Shown here: piece after piece, positions 8,161 through 17,426 of the stretch
How the letters are laid out: every line of letters begins with the position of its first letter
Position numbering within the stretch: position 1 is the first letter of the stretch
Translations under genes and position numbers: made by a program
Notes under the pieces: generated by a model
What the model saw: only the letters and a program-made list of their open reading frames with translations
Database searches by the model: none
What the model was told of the DNA's origin: nothing
Assembly: GCA_030526045.1 (NCBI GenBank)
Contig: JAUNDN010000001.1
Coordinates: 142,377 to 206,376 of the forward strand
Length of the DNA: 64,000 nucleotides
Origin: Bacillota bacterium
GTDB taxonomy: Bacteria > Bacillota > Clostridia > Lachnospirales > Lachnospiraceae
Direction: 5' to 3'

Positions 8161-9279
8161 TTAATAAATCAAATAATCCTTTGTGTCCTGTTCAATAATT
8201 GCACTGAAGCTTTTCAGTTCCTTGGAGGGTTCATAATCTTCTCCTTCAAACAAAAGCTCATGAAGTTTCCTTGCATTATCCTCCAGCGAAGTTGCTACGA
8301 TACAGGAGCCCTTTGTTCCGATGGTGCCGCCGTTTCTCATTCCTGCAAACGGGAAGCCGTCGCTGACCGTAACCTTGAAATCTCCGATCATACCCAGAAA
8401 CGGTATAATGTCCTCCACATCTAATGAGGTCTGAACATGAGGCATTACTGCGTTTAATGCACCTGTCAGTGTTCCGATGGAAGCGGTCTTTCCCTTTTCC
8501 ATCATAGCAATCAAGACATTTCTCTGTCTTTCCGTACGCGCGAAATCATCACCGATATAGCGGATCCTGCAATAGGCTGTGGCCTGCAAGCCGTTTAACG
8601 TCTGCATTCCGGGTTCCGTAACAGGAATGTAATCCTCACCTGCCGTAGCTGTAAAGGTCTTGCCATCGGAGCTTTCTCCAACCATGCTGATCTGATAGTT
8701 ATTCAGATGACTGATTTCCTTCTCCTTTACATCGATTTCTATACCACCCAGCGCATCAACCGCTCTCATAAGGCCTTCAAACCCGACTGTAATATAATCT
8801 GTGATATACATATCCGTGTTCATGTTGATCATACTGATAGCCTGCTCCGGTCCCCCCTGGGCATAAGCTGTATTGCACTTATTGTATGTGTCATTACCCA
8901 GATTTAAATAGGTATCTCTGTAAATTGAAACCAGACGTACCTCATGGGCATCCATATCAATGGAGCATATCATGATCGAGTCGCTTCTGTTTCCTTTTCC
9001 AAGGCTGCCGTCTCTGGCATCCACACCAAAGAAGGCTATATTGAATATTCCCGTATAAGCTGTTTCCTCAGCTTTATCACCCTGTTCTTCCTGTTTCTCG
9101 ATCTTTTCCTTTACTTCCTCATTTACAACAATGTTTTCTTCTTTGATTTCTGCCTTCTTAACTCCGGCATTCTTATCTGTAACGTGCAAAGTAAAGTACA
9201 GGATGCACACACAGACAATCAGCAACACGATCTCTAGCACATATAATGGGAGATGTTTTACCCATTTCTTCTTATCCAT
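8161..9279 (-). CDS. LytR-CpsA-Psr (LCP) family glycopolymer transferase
   Basis: A 372-residue membrane-anchored protein that, by family, transfers undecaprenyl-phosphate-linked wall polymers to peptidoglycan. A single helix lies at about residues 12-34, followed by a Glu/Lys-rich stalk, and then the LCP domain from about residue 78. The domain shows FFGVDARDG, RSDSIMICSID, VRLVSIYRDTYL and the later RYIGDDFARTERQRNV block, which hold the Asp and Arg residues that bind the pyrophosphate headgroup. It appears to be a single-gene unit with 11-bp direct repeats upstream (9369-9401). Confidence 0.92.
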   Translation of the reverse strand: MDKKKWVKHLPLYVLEIVLLIVCVCILYFTLHVTDKNAGVKKAEIKEENIVVNEEVKEKIEKQEEQGDKAEETAYTGIFNIAFFGVDARDGSLGKGNRSDSIMICSIDMDAHEVRLVSIYRDTYLNLGNDTYNKCNTAYAQGGPEQAISMINMNTDMYITDYITVGFEGLMRAVDALGGIEIDVKEKEISHLNNYQISMVGESSDGKTFTATAGEDYIPVTEPGMQTLNGLQATAYCRIRYIGDDFARTERQRNVLIAMMEKGKTASIGTLTGALNAVMPHVQTSLDVEDIIPFLGMIGDFKVTVSDGFPFAGMRNGGTIGTKGSCIVATSLEDNARKLHELLFEGEDYEPSKELKSFSAIIEQDTKDYLIY

Positions 9280-9368
9280 TTCTGACTCCTTTAAGCTTAC
9301 AGCGTTATCCTGCCAATGGCATGACCCTTATATCTTATCATAAACCATCCGGTTTGAACACTTTTATT

Positions 9369-9401
9369 TAAATTTTTGTTAAATTTGTCATAATTTTGTC
9401 A
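9369..9401 (-). promoter_or_regulatory. Three 11-bp direct repeats upstream of the LCP gene
   Basis: Units at 9391-9401, 9380-9390 and 9369-9379 read on the minus strand as TGACAAAATTA, TGACAAATTTA and a weaker ACAAAAATTTA. Repeats with 11-bp period match how OmpR-family regulators such as PhoP or WalR bind. They lie just upstream of a weak promoter (TAAGAT at 9332-9337, poor -35), as expected for an activated promoter. The regulator is not identified. Confidence 0.45.
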
Positions 9402-9443
9402 CAATTATTAGGAAAAATGAATCTTGAAATTTTCTGCTTTACC

Positions 9444-10811
9444 TTATAATAAGTTGATCACGTCCCCAAGACTCTCCACTCCGATCACCCGGATCCCGGA
9501 AATTTCCTTCACGGTCTCCATGCTCACCTTCGGGATGACACAGGTCGTAAAGCCCAATTTCTTAGCCTCCTGAACCCGTGCCTGCATCATGCTCACGCCT
9601 CGTACCTCGCCGCTCAATCCTACTTCTCCCACAACAATCAGTTTATCATCTATCGGACGGTTCTTAAAGCTGGATACAAGTGCCATCACAATTCCCAGGT
9701 CGATTGCCGGCTCCTGAATCCTCATTCCTCCTGCAATATTCACATAAGCATCACAATTGCCAAGCTGAAGTCCTAACCGCTTTTCCAGTACCGCCATTAG
9801 CAGATTGACTCTGTTATAATCTGTTCCCGTGGTCTGTCTTCGGGGAATTCCGAAATTACTGTGACACACAAGCGCCTGTATCTCTATCAGCATCGGTCTG
9901 GTGCCCTCCATGGAACAGGCCACCACAGAACCGCTTGCTTCCTTCGGCTTGCCGCTGAGCATAAATTCAGAAGGATTTGCTACCTCCCTCAGTCCGTCTG
10001 ATGCCATTTCAAAAACACCAATCTCATTCGTAGAACCAAACCGGTTCTTCACGCCCCTTAATATTCTGTAGGAGGCATGTCTGTCCCCCTCAAAATAAAG
10101 AACCGTATCCACCATGTGCTCCAATACCCTTGGTCCTGCCACCGTTCCTTCCTTTGTCACGTGTCCCACAATAAAGATGGATATATTCAGTCCCTTTGCC
10201 AGCTGAAGCAAGACACCGGTGGCCTCCCGAACCTGGGAAACACTTCCCGGTGCGGAAGAGACAGCTTCATGATACATGGTCTGAATGGAATCAATCACTA
10301 CCACATCCGGCTTTGCGTTCCTGATACCTTCCTCAATAGCATTCAGATTGGTTTCACAAAGAAGCTTCATATGCCCGTTAAATTCTCCAATACGGTTTGC
10401 TCTTAGCTTGATCTGCTTAAGAGATTCCTCTCCGGAAACATACAGTACTTCCCTTTCATTAAGTGCAAGAAGCCTGCAGACCTGCAGAAGCAGTGTAGAC
10501 TTTCCGATACCCGGGTCTCCCCCCACCAATGTCAGAGAGCCCCTTACGAGTCCGCCGCCTAGCACTCTGTCCAGCTCCTTGATACTTGTAGTAAGCCTGT
10601 CCTCTTCCTCCAGGGAAATCTCAGACAAAACTGACGGCTTTCTGCGCTCCCCAGCCTGCATTTTGGCACGCTTCCCCTGACCGCCCGAAACGACCGTCTC
10701 CTCCACAAGGGTGTTCCATTCCCTGCATCCCGGACACTGTCCCATCCATTTCCCTGATTCATATCCGCAATTTTGGCAGAAAAAAACGATCGTGCTCTTA
10801 CCCTTTGCCAT
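9444..10811 (-). CDS. radA: DNA repair protein RadA
   Basis: RadA/Sms, the branch-migration helicase of recombinational repair. Near the N-terminus is the four-cysteine zinc finger CQNCGYES...QCPGC, next the Walker A GGDPGIGKST (about residue 88-97), a Walker B with VVIDSIQTM, the RadA-specific KNRFGSTNEIG motif and a C-terminal Lon-like domain. The start is placed at the Met of MAKGKSTIVFFCQNCG because RadA proteins begin there; a TTG 57 bases further upstream is in frame but lies against the terminator of the previous gene. Length of about 455 is normal. Confidence 0.95.
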   Translation of the reverse strand: MAKGKSTIVFFCQNCGYESGKWMGQCPGCREWNTLVEETVVSGGQGKRAKMQAGERRKPSVLSEISLEEEDRLTTSIKELDRVLGGGLVRGSLTLVGGDPGIGKSTLLLQVCRLLALNEREVLYVSGEESLKQIKLRANRIGEFNGHMKLLCETNLNAIEEGIRNAKPDVVVIDSIQTMYHEAVSSAPGSVSQVREATGVLLQLAKGLNISIFIVGHVTKEGTVAGPRVLEHMVDTVLYFEGDRHASYRILRGVKNRFGSTNEIGVFEMASDGLREVANPSEFMLSGKPKEASGSVVACSMEGTRPMLIEIQALVCHSNFGIPRRQTTGTDYNRVNLLMAVLEKRLGLQLGNCDAYVNIAGGMRIQEPAIDLGIVMALVSSFKNRPIDDKLIVVGEVGLSGEVRGVSMMQARVQEAKKLGFTTCVIPKVSMETVKEISGIRVIGVESLGDVINLL

Positions 10812-10871
10812 ACCCTTACCATTTTCCTTTCCATAAGCCTCGTATTTCAGGCTTAAACGCCCCGACAAAGC

Positions 10872-10912
10872 AACAAAAACTGCTGCAAATTTGATTTCTC
10901 ACCTTGCAGCAG
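10872..10912 (-). terminator. Terminator between the small conserved gene and radA
   Basis: CTGCTGCAA (10880-10888) pairs with TTGCAGCAG (10904-10912); on the minus strand a TTTTTGTTG tail follows. It closes the clpC transcription unit. Confidence 0.8.
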
Positions 10913-10947
10913 CCTTTCTCAAATCTCATTTATCAATTTCTATTCTG

Positions 10948-11358
10948 TTATTTGACAACCTTAACGTTTACCTCTCCTGCTCCTGCAAGCTCTACGCTGA
11001 TGTTCAGCTTTCCGCCAAGATTCGTTTTCATTTTGCCGATACTCTTGCCGGCTATGAAGACCTCATACTCTGTATCCTCTTCCAGCTCCAGTGTAATCTG
11101 TGCATCCTCATCACCTTCCACTTCAAAGCTGACTCCGTCTGCACTTTCCGTGAAATGAAGTACACTGGTTCCCGGAACGGATTCATAAACAAACAGACCG
11201 TTTCTTTCCAGCTTTGTCATAGTTTTAAAGGTCTTCACCTTATATAAATCCCCGCAATGCTCAAAATCTTCCAGCTTCGCCTTATTCTCCAACACATGAT
11301 TACCGAAGCTGATCGTGCCGTCCTGTTCTGAACGAAGTAAGTCTTCTACAACAGCCAT
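10948..11358 (-). CDS. Conserved Lachnospiraceae protein, often labelled endosialidase
   Basis: A 136-residue, probably cytoplasmic, beta-rich acidic protein starting MAVVEDLLRSEQDGTISFGNH. I recall close relatives in Lachnospiraceae that carry the name endosialidase in databases, but nothing in the sequence supports that activity: it is far too short, has no signal peptide and no sialidase motifs. Repeated Glu/Val strands (about residues 70-136) suggest a small beta-sandwich. It follows clpC by about 50 bases and ends in a terminator, so it is likely expressed with the clpC operon. Function unknown. Confidence 0.7.
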   Translation of the reverse strand: MAVVEDLLRSEQDGTISFGNHVLENKAKLEDFEHCGDLYKVKTFKTMTKLERNGLFVYESVPGTSVLHFTESADGVSFEVEGDEDAQITLELEEDTEYEVFIAGKSIGKMKTNLGGKLNISVELAGAGEVNVKVVK

Positions 11359-11410
11359 CTCCTATGTCCTCCTGCCCAAATCTTTAGTCTTGTCTCCAAA
11401 AACAGTATAA

Positions 11411-13867
11411 TCATTCTCTGCCCTTCACGTCAAGCACAACCTGCTCCTTGCGATAGCCTGCTGTCACTGTATCTCCGGGCTTTAATTTCCCTGACAGAAT
11501 TTCCTCTGCTAGGCGATCCTCAATCACGCTCTGTATTGCCCGCTTTAACGGACGTGCTCCCATTTTTTCATCAGAATATTTCTTTACGATATGCTCCTTC
11601 AGGGAAGCACTTACAATAAGTCTGATCTGCATCTGCTGCTTGCAGCGTTTAGCCAGTACCCTGCAGAGCAGATTCACAATCTCATGCATTTCTTCCTTGC
11701 CCAGCGGCTGAAATACCATGATCTCATCAATTCTGTTGATAAATTCCGGCTTAAAGAGCTTCTTTACTTCTTCCATCACACCGGACTTCATCTTCTCATA
11801 ATCCTGCTCCTTTGTGCTTTCCGTAAAAAAGCCCAAATTTTTGGGTGCCACAATTCTCTGCGCTCCGGCATTGGAGGTCATAATGAGAATCGTATTCTTA
11901 AAGCTGACCTTGCGTCCCTTAGAGTCCGTTATATGTCCGTCATCCAGTACCTGAAGCAGCACATTAAATACATCCGGATGAGCCTTTTCAATTTCGTCGA
12001 ACAGAACCACCGAATACGGATTCTTGCGAATCTTTTCACTGAGCTGCCCGCCTTCCTCAAAGCCTACATATCCCGGAGGAGAACCGATCATCTTGGAAAC
12101 CGAATGCCCTTCCATGTATTCGGACATATCAACACGAATCAGTGCATTTTCCGACCCGAACATTGCCTGTGCCAGTGCCTTGCTCAGCTCCGTCTTGCCT
12201 ACACCTGTAGGCCCCAGGAATAAGAAAGAGCCAATCGGTCTGCCGGGATCCTGTAAGCCGACTCTTCCTCTTCTGATTGCCCTAGCAACCGCAGAAACTG
12301 CCTCATTTTGTCCGATCACCCGCTTATGAAGCTCTTTTTCCAGCTTCAATAGCCTGTCACTTTCCTTTTCAGTAAGCTTTTTGACCGGAACCTTGGTCCA
12401 GGAAGCGACCACCTCCGCTATCTCGTTTTCACCGATTGCAAATTGATTTTCAGCCTGTTTTTTACGGTTCTTTTCCTTCGCCCTTTCGTATTTTTTAATC
12501 AGTTCATCCTGATGCTTACGGGCATCTGATGCCTGCTCTAACTGTTGCTGCTTGATATATTCTTCAATCTTTTCATCTATTTGTTGGATTTCCTCAAGCA
12601 TTTTCTTTAAGTTCTCGGGAACATGCATATTTTTCAGTCTGACTGCCGAAGCTGCCTCGTCAATCAGGTCAATTGCCTTATCCGGCAAATTACGATCGTT
12701 AATATATCGTTCCGAAAGCTGAACTGCAGCCACAATCGCTTCATCGGTAATTTTCACCTTATGATGCTCTTCATATTTGGGCGCGATTCCCCGAAGGATC
12801 TCAATGGACTGTTCTATCGTGGGCTCCTCCACATGAACAGCCTGGAATCTCCTCTCAAGTGCTGCATCCTTTTCCACATATTTATGATATTCCGCTATCG
12901 TAGTGGCACCAATGAGCTGAAGTTCTCCTCTTGCCAGCGACGGCTTCAAAATGTTGGAGGCATCGATTGCTCCCTCTGCACCTCCTGCCCCGATGATCGT
13001 ATGCATTTCGTCCAGGAAAAGAATGATATTGCCATCTTCCTGAACCTCACGAATCACCTTTTTGATTCTTTCCTCAAACTCACCACGATATTTCGAGCCT
13101 GCCACCATTCCAGAAAGATCCAGTGTAAGAAGCCGCTTATTCTGGACCGTAAAAGGTACCTCTCCGGCCACAATGCGGGATGCAAGGCCCTCAACAACAG
13201 CTGTTTTCCCAACTCCGGGTTCTCCGATCAGACAGGGATTGTTCTTTGTTCTCCGGCTTAGAATCTCAATCACTCTCTTGATCTCATCCTCTCGTCCAAT
13301 CACCGGATCAAGCTTACCTGCCGCTGCAAGCGCCGTAAGGTCACGGCTGTACTGTTCCAGGGTAGAGGCGGACTTATTCTTTTTACTCTGTCGTTTTCCC
13401 AGATCCTCTTTATAGAGGTTACCATCCTCCCCCATTGCAATCAATGTATCCACATACAATTTCTGAATGGAGATTCCCAGTGTGTTGATCAGTCGTGCTG
13501 CAACATTCTCCCCCTCCTTCAGCATAGCGAGTAGAATATGCTCCGTTCCTGTCTCCTCCACGCCGAACCGGTCCGCCTGCCTGTGTGCCTCCTCAAGCAC
13601 TGCCTGTGCCCGGGGTGAATAACCTTCCTTTTCCTTCAGGATCACCGCATCTGTCGGTGCTATCAGTTCCTGTATCATTTCAACGATTTTGGCTTCCTGT
13701 GCACCATTTTCAAGCAGAACTTTTGATGCCACTCCTGTTCCTTCTTTTATTAGTCCCACCAGAATGTGTTCTGTTCCTACATATCCGGCATTCATCCTTG
13801 TTGCCGCTCTTTCCGCAAGCCGTAAAGCTGTCTTTGCCTTATCCGTAAAACCACCTGACTGCATCAT
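11411..13867 (-). CDS. clpC: ATP-dependent Clp protease ATP-binding subunit ClpC
   Basis: An 818-residue Hsp100 unfoldase that feeds substrates to ClpP. Domain order: two Clp-N repeats (about residues 1-150), AAA-1 with Walker A GEPGVGKT (about 215), a coiled middle region with a UVR-like motif (about 420-480), and AAA-2 with Walker A GPTGVGKT (about 550) and Walker [14 protein letters not shown]. The middle domain is of the short ClpC kind rather than the long ClpB kind. The ATG at 13867 has GGAGGAG eight bases upstream and lies two bases after the GntR stop, so the pair is coupled. The usual CtsR-McsA-McsB genes are not next to it. Confidence 0.95.
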   Translation of the reverse strand: MMQSGGFTDKAKTALRLAERAATRMNAGYVGTEHILVGLIKEGTGVASKVLLENGAQEAKIVEMIQELIAPTDAVILKEKEGYSPRAQAVLEEAHRQADRFGVEETGTEHILLAMLKEGENVAARLINTLGISIQKLYVDTLIAMGEDGNLYKEDLGKRQSKKNKSASTLEQYSRDLTALAAAGKLDPVIGREDEIKRVIEILSRRTKNNPCLIGEPGVGKTAVVEGLASRIVAGEVPFTVQNKRLLTLDLSGMVAGSKYRGEFEERIKKVIREVQEDGNIILFLDEMHTIIGAGGAEGAIDASNILKPSLARGELQLIGATTIAEYHKYVEKDAALERRFQAVHVEEPTIEQSIEILRGIAPKYEEHHKVKITDEAIVAAVQLSERYINDRNLPDKAIDLIDEAASAVRLKNMHVPENLKKMLEEIQQIDEKIEEYIKQQQLEQASDARKHQDELIKKYERAKEKNRKKQAENQFAIGENEIAEVVASWTKVPVKKLTEKESDRLLKLEKELHKRVIGQNEAVSAVARAIRRGRVGLQDPGRPIGSFLFLGPTGVGKTELSKALAQAMFGSENALIRVDMSEYMEGHSVSKMIGSPPGYVGFEEGGQLSEKIRKNPYSVVLFDEIEKAHPDVFNVLLQVLDDGHITDSKGRKVSFKNTILIMTSNAGAQRIVAPKNLGFFTESTKEQDYEKMKSGVMEEVKKLFKPEFINRIDEIMVFQPLGKEEMHEIVNLLCRVLAKRCKQQMQIRLIVSASLKEHIVKKYSDEKMGARPLKRAIQSVIEDRLAEEILSGKLKPGDTVTAGYRKEQVVLDVKGRE

Positions 13868-13869
13868 GA

Positions 13870-14244
13870 CTAGGCTCCTCCAAATTCTTCATATATTTCT
13901 TCGATCATGCAATGTGCTTCTTCCCTGGATATCCCTTTGCAGATTCCCTTCGCCAGAATAACCCGCAATTCAGCATTCATCTCTTCCATTGCCCGAAGCT
14001 TGTCTGCATTCAGCGCAATAACAGCGCCTCTTCTTCTGTCTACCTTGACAAAGCCCTCCTGCTTAAGCACTGTATAAGCTTTATTTACTGTATGCATGTT
14101 AATGCCGATTTCATCAGCCAGCTGTCGCACGGAAGGAAGCGCGTCTCCTTCCTGAAACCTGGCCGTTGCAATTCCCAGAATGATCTGATTTCTCAGCTGT
14201 AGATACAAAGCCTCCTCGCTGTTAAAATCTATTTCAATAATCAT
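13870..14244 (-). CDS. GntR-family transcriptional regulator, YtrA type
   Basis: A 124-residue regulator with an N-terminal winged helix and only a short helical tail, the YtrA layout. The family signature is clear: ALYLQLRNQIILGIA, GDALPSVRQLADEIGINMHTVNKAYTVLKQEGFV. The start is at MIIEIDFNSEE, where AAAGGAAA precedes the ATG; the earlier in-frame Met lacks a site. Its stop is two bases from the clpC start, so it is probably autoregulatory and controls clpC in the place where CtsR would be in Bacillus. A 24-bp palindrome lies 22 bases upstream of its start. Confidence 0.88.
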   Translation of the reverse strand: MIIEIDFNSEEALYLQLRNQIILGIATARFQEGDALPSVRQLADEIGINMHTVNKAYTVLKQEGFVKVDRRRGAVIALNADKLRAMEEMNAELRVILAKGICKGISREEAHCMIEEIYEEFGGA

Positions 14245-14265
14245 TTTATTTCCTTTCTGGCACAA

Positions 14266-14289
14266 GAGGAATAGCATCTGCTATTCCTC
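14266..14289. repeat. 24-bp palindrome before the GntR-clpC pair
   Basis: Perfect 11-base arms (14266-14276 and 14279-14289) with a two-base centre. It lies between the SH3-protein stop and the GntR ribosome binding site. There is no good T run on either side, so an operator for the GntR regulator is as likely as a terminator for the preceding gene. Confidence 0.6.
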
Positions 14290-14298
14290 CTTAGTATT

Positions 14299-15615
14299 CT
14301 ATAGATCTTTATCATCCATATTCAAAAACTCAAACTCAAATTCATCATCGTCTATGAGGAAATTCTGTGCTTTCCTCGCTGCAGGCTTTCTGGTTGGCTC
14401 CTTTGCAGCAGATTCTTTTCTTTCAGCTGCGTGAAGCTCAGGCTCAGCTTTGACCGGCTGCTTTTTCTTTTTGGGAGGGGCAACATCCTCTTCCTCGGAT
14501 TTCTTCACCCTTTTTCTGACCGGTGCAGGCTCCTCTTCATCCTCTTCCTCTTCCTCTTCTTCCTCATCATAATCCTCGTCATAGTCCTCATAATAAAGAT
14601 TTCTGATTTTGATGATCAGAACCGTAATGATAATAAAAAGAACTACGATTACTACCGCAAGAATAATGATCACGATCTTTTCTGTATCCACCTGCTTCTG
14701 CAGCTTCTCAATACTATCATTGGCGGCACTTGCCACACCGAGCAGCTCGCTCAGTCTCTGTCTTTCCTTATTTACATTATCATGAAGCCAATAAACAGAT
14801 TCTCCTGTATTCGGATCTTCTGCATAGACAATCTCATAATCGTTATGCTCAGGTTCCGGCTCCGGCACAGGTTCCGGCTCCGCCTCCTGTCCTTCACCCT
14901 CACCGGTATTCTCTCCTTCTACTCCTTCAGTATTCTCTCCCTCGGTATTTTCCCCTTCAGCACCTTCCTGGGGCTGAGGCGCACCGATTGTAATCAGATC
15001 GGAGCGAACATATCCCTCCACCTTCCTGCCGTTATAGTCACAGGTCATCTGATACCATTTGTTACCTGCGTTATCATTTGCCTCACCAATCAGTGTGATC
15101 ACAGTACCGTTTGGAAGAGATGTAACTGCATCATGAGCTGTGGATGCACCGGAACGGATTCTTACACTTCCGGAAGAAGCTATCGTTGCCTGCTGCTCAC
15201 CGATCGATGTAGGTACAGTTTCTGCCGGCTTCTGTGTTTCTTCGCTGGCCGAGGTGTCCTGCGTCTGTGTAGAGGAGGCTGCACTTGAAGAAACCTCTAT
15301 GGAATCACTGGTCTCAACCAGATCGCTTCTGATATATCCGTATCCACCTCCTGTAACAGATACCTTGTACCACACAGTCCCTGAGCTGTCCTTCACAGCA
15401 TCAAGAATATCAATTGTCTTTCCCTGCACAGTACTTCCGACCACTTCACTGTCCGTACTTGCCTCTGCTCTGATCTTTGCCGTATCTGCCGTTACCTTTC
15501 CGGTAGCCGCAAGACATGTAAATGCAGATGCAAAGAACAGCACTGCCATCATGGTAAGTGTTAACAATCCCTTCGTCAGACTGAATTTTCCAATCAACGT
15601 TTTCACCTTTTTCAC
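14299..15615 (-). CDS. Membrane protein with two bacterial SH3 domains and a charged cytoplasmic tail
   Basis: A 438-residue protein with a signal sequence (about residues 15-36), two SH3b domains (about 38-102 and 142-208; both have the RIRSGAS or KIRAEAS opening and a GYVRSDLI or GYIRSDLV end), then EGENTEG repeats and an acidic Pro/Glu stretch. A single helix (about 313-337, core IVIIILAVVIVVLF) anchors it. The tail after it is unusual: an almost pure Asp/Glu run, then Lys/Arg/Pro-rich sequence and an acidic end. SH3b domains usually bind cell-wall peptides, so this may link the wall to something inside the cell. Partner unknown. Confidence 0.8.
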   Translation of the reverse strand: MKKVKTLIGKFSLTKGLLTLTMMAVLFFASAFTCLAATGKVTADTAKIRAEASTDSEVVGSTVQGKTIDILDAVKDSSGTVWYKVSVTGGGYGYIRSDLVETSDSIEVSSSAASSTQTQDTSASEETQKPAETVPTSIGEQQATIASSGSVRIRSGASTAHDAVTSLPNGTVITLIGEANDNAGNKWYQMTCDYNGRKVEGYVRSDLITIGAPQPQEGAEGENTEGENTEGVEGENTGEGEGQEAEPEPVPEPEPEHNDYEIVYAEDPNTGESVYWLHDNVNKERQRLSELLGVASAANDSIEKLQKQVDTEKIVIIILAVVIVVLFIIITVLIIKIRNLYYEDYDEDYDEEEEEEEEDEEEPAPVRKRVKKSEEEDVAPPKKKKQPVKAEPELHAAERKESAAKEPTRKPAARKAQNFLIDDDEFEFEFLNMDDKDL

Positions 15616-15629
15616 TTTTATTTCTCCTC

Positions 15630-16106
15630 TTACCTTTCTCTTGTAAATCGTTTGGTTCCTTTATCAACCCTTGTGTTTTCTCCGAAGCCCGACATGTTCT
15701 TATTCCGACCCCTCAGCCGCTCATTTCTTGCCTCTGCTTCAACTTTACGATGAAAGAGCAGTTCACACTCATGGCACAGGCGTCCGCTGTTAATGTTTGT
15801 TCCGCACAATTCACATCTTAAATAGCCTCCCCGGTTGTCAATCACTTCAAACCGGTTTTCCTTGATCATGTCCCTGATGGATTTGTGAGTGACGCCAGTC
15901 GCATCAGATATTTCTGCAACATTTGCTCCGTGGTGATGCTCCAGATAATCACGTACCTTGCCGTAATCATCAAATTCCGTAAGCCCGCATTCCTCGCACC
16001 GATACTCGCCAAGCCCGCAGTATACCATAATCCCTTCACAGGATTTGCACAGCGTCGGCCTGTTTAACGCATTTTTGCGTAATATTTTCTCCATTTCCTC
16101 TTTCAT
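15630..16106 (-). CDS. Zinc-ribbon/HTH protein related to flagellar-region protein YvyF
   Basis: A 158-residue protein with two CxxC-type zinc ribbons (CKSC...CEEC near residues 20-38; CELC...CHEC near 98-114) around a helix-turn-helix-like segment (HGANVAEISDATGVTHKSIRDMIKENRF). This layout matches YvyF/TIGR03826 proteins, which in Bacillus are in the flagellar flgM region and whose role is poorly known. No flagellar genes are in this window. The gene follows purD by 22 bases and precedes the SH3 gene by 14, so it is part of the same transcript. A regulatory or RNA-binding role is a guess. Confidence 0.72.
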   Translation of the reverse strand: MKEEMEKILRKNALNRPTLCKSCEGIMVYCGLGEYRCEECGLTEFDDYGKVRDYLEHHHGANVAEISDATGVTHKSIRDMIKENRFEVIDNRGGYLRCELCGTNINSGRLCHECELLFHRKVEAEARNERLRGRNKNMSGFGENTRVDKGTKRFTRER

Positions 16107-16128
16107 AGTACTATCTGCCCCTTACAGC

Positions 16129-17400
16129 TTACGCCTCATCAATTGCTTTTCCAATATCATGACGCATGTATTTATTCTCAAATGAAACCCATTCTGTAGC
16201 CGCATAGGCATTCGCCCTTGCTTCCTTCAGATCAGCACCCTTTGCGGTAATTCCGAGAACTCTTCCTCCGTTTGTCACAATCCCCTGCTCTGTCTGTTTC
16301 GTTCCTGCATGGAAGCAGAAATAAGAATCCTGACCTTCAAATTTTTCAAGTCCATTAATTACGAATCCCTTTTCATAACTGACCGGATATCCCTTTGAAG
16401 CAAGCACTACACAAACTGCTGCATTATCTTCAAATTGAAGATCTATTTCATCCAGTCTGCCGTCAATACAGGCTTCCATTACTTCTATAATATCATTTTT
16501 CATTCTGGGAAGCACTACCTGCGCCTCGGGATCACCGAATCTGGCATTATATTCCAGTACGCGGGGCCCCTTTTCGGTTAACATAAGTCCGAAAAAGATA
16601 ATGCCCTTAAAAGGTCTGCCTTCCTTCGCCATTGCATCCACGGTAGCCTGATAAATATATTTCTTACAGAACTCATCCACCTCATCTGTATAGAAAGGAC
16701 TGGGTGAAAAAGTGCCCATTCCTCCGGTATTAAGTCCTGTATCCCCGTCTCCGGCTCTCTTATGATCCTGTGCGGAGGTCATGGTCCTGATAGTCTTTCC
16801 ATCCACATAAGAAAGAACAGAAACCTCTCTACCTGTCATAAACTCCTCAATGACCAGGCGGTTTCCCGCACTGCCAAACTGCTTATCCAGCATAATAGAC
16901 TTAACGCCGTCCTTTGCCTCTTCAAGACTTTGACAGATCAGTACACCCTTTCCCAAGGCAAGTCCATCTGCCTTAAGGACAATCGGAAATTCTGCCGTTT
17001 CTAGGTAATCCAGTGCATCCTGTGGCGAATCAAAGGTCTCATAAGATGCTGTGGGAATATTGTATTTCTTCATCAGATCCTTAGAAAACGCCTTGCTTCC
17101 CTCCAGAATAGCTGCATTCTTTCTGGGACCGAAGGCACGAAGACCTGCCTTTTCCAGTTCATCCACGAGACCGCCCACAAGCGGATCATCCATTCCCACG
17201 ATTGTCAGATCGATTTCCTTTTCTTTTGCAAAGGAAACCAGCTTGTCAAACTCCATTGCACCAATCGGAACACACTCTGCAATCAGTCCGATCCCCGCAT
17301 TCCCGGGCGCACAATAAATTTTATCAACCTTTTTGCTTTTGGCTACACTGGTGGCAATTGCATGTTCTCTGCCGCCGCTGCCTACGATCAATACTTTCAC
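16129..17400 (-). CDS. purD: Phosphoribosylamine-glycine ligase PurD
   Basis: GARS catalyses the second step of purine synthesis, joining glycine to phosphoribosylamine with ATP. The N-terminus VKVLIVGSGGREHAIA and the ATP-grasp region (FPIVLKADGLALGKGVLIC, HKRAGDGDTGLNTGGMGTFSPSP, EYNARFGDPEAQVVLPR) are diagnostic. I chose the GTG at 17398-17400 because it matches the family start and has AAAGGA upstream; another GTG at 17430 overlaps the purN stop. Length of 423 is normal. It ends the purE-purM-purN-purD run. Confidence 0.96.
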   Translation of the reverse strand: MKVLIVGSGGREHAIATSVAKSKKVDKIYCAPGNAGIGLIAECVPIGAMEFDKLVSFAKEKEIDLTIVGMDDPLVGGLVDELEKAGLRAFGPRKNAAILEGSKAFSKDLMKKYNIPTASYETFDSPQDALDYLETAEFPIVLKADGLALGKGVLICQSLEEAKDGVKSIMLDKQFGSAGNRLVIEEFMTGREVSVLSYVDGKTIRTMTSAQDHKRAGDGDTGLNTGGMGTFSPSPFYTDEVDEFCKKYIYQATVDAMAKEGRPFKGIIFFGLMLTEKGPRVLEYNARFGDPEAQVVLPRMKNDIIEVMEACIDGRLDEIDLQFEDNAAVCVVLASKGYPVSYEKGFVINGLEKFEGQDSYFCFHAGTKQTEQGIVTNGGRVLGITAKGADLKEARANAYAATEWVSFENKYMRHDIGKAIDEA

Positions 17401-17426
17401 TTTTGCAATTCCTTTCTCATATGAAT

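Noticed and set aside
10948..11358. Endosialidase function for the 136-residue protein
   Set aside because: The name circulates in databases, but the protein is too short, lacks a signal peptide and shows no sialidase motif.
11591..13261. Long plus-strand frames of 210 and 212 residues
   Set aside because: Both are antisense to clpC, whose frame and motifs are unmistakable; no start signals or recognisable products.
14431..15288. Long plus-strand frame of 285 residues
   Set aside because: It lies antisense to the SH3 membrane protein gene and mirrors its repetitive acidic codons; composition is Leu/Ile/Arg-rich and there is no ribosome binding site.
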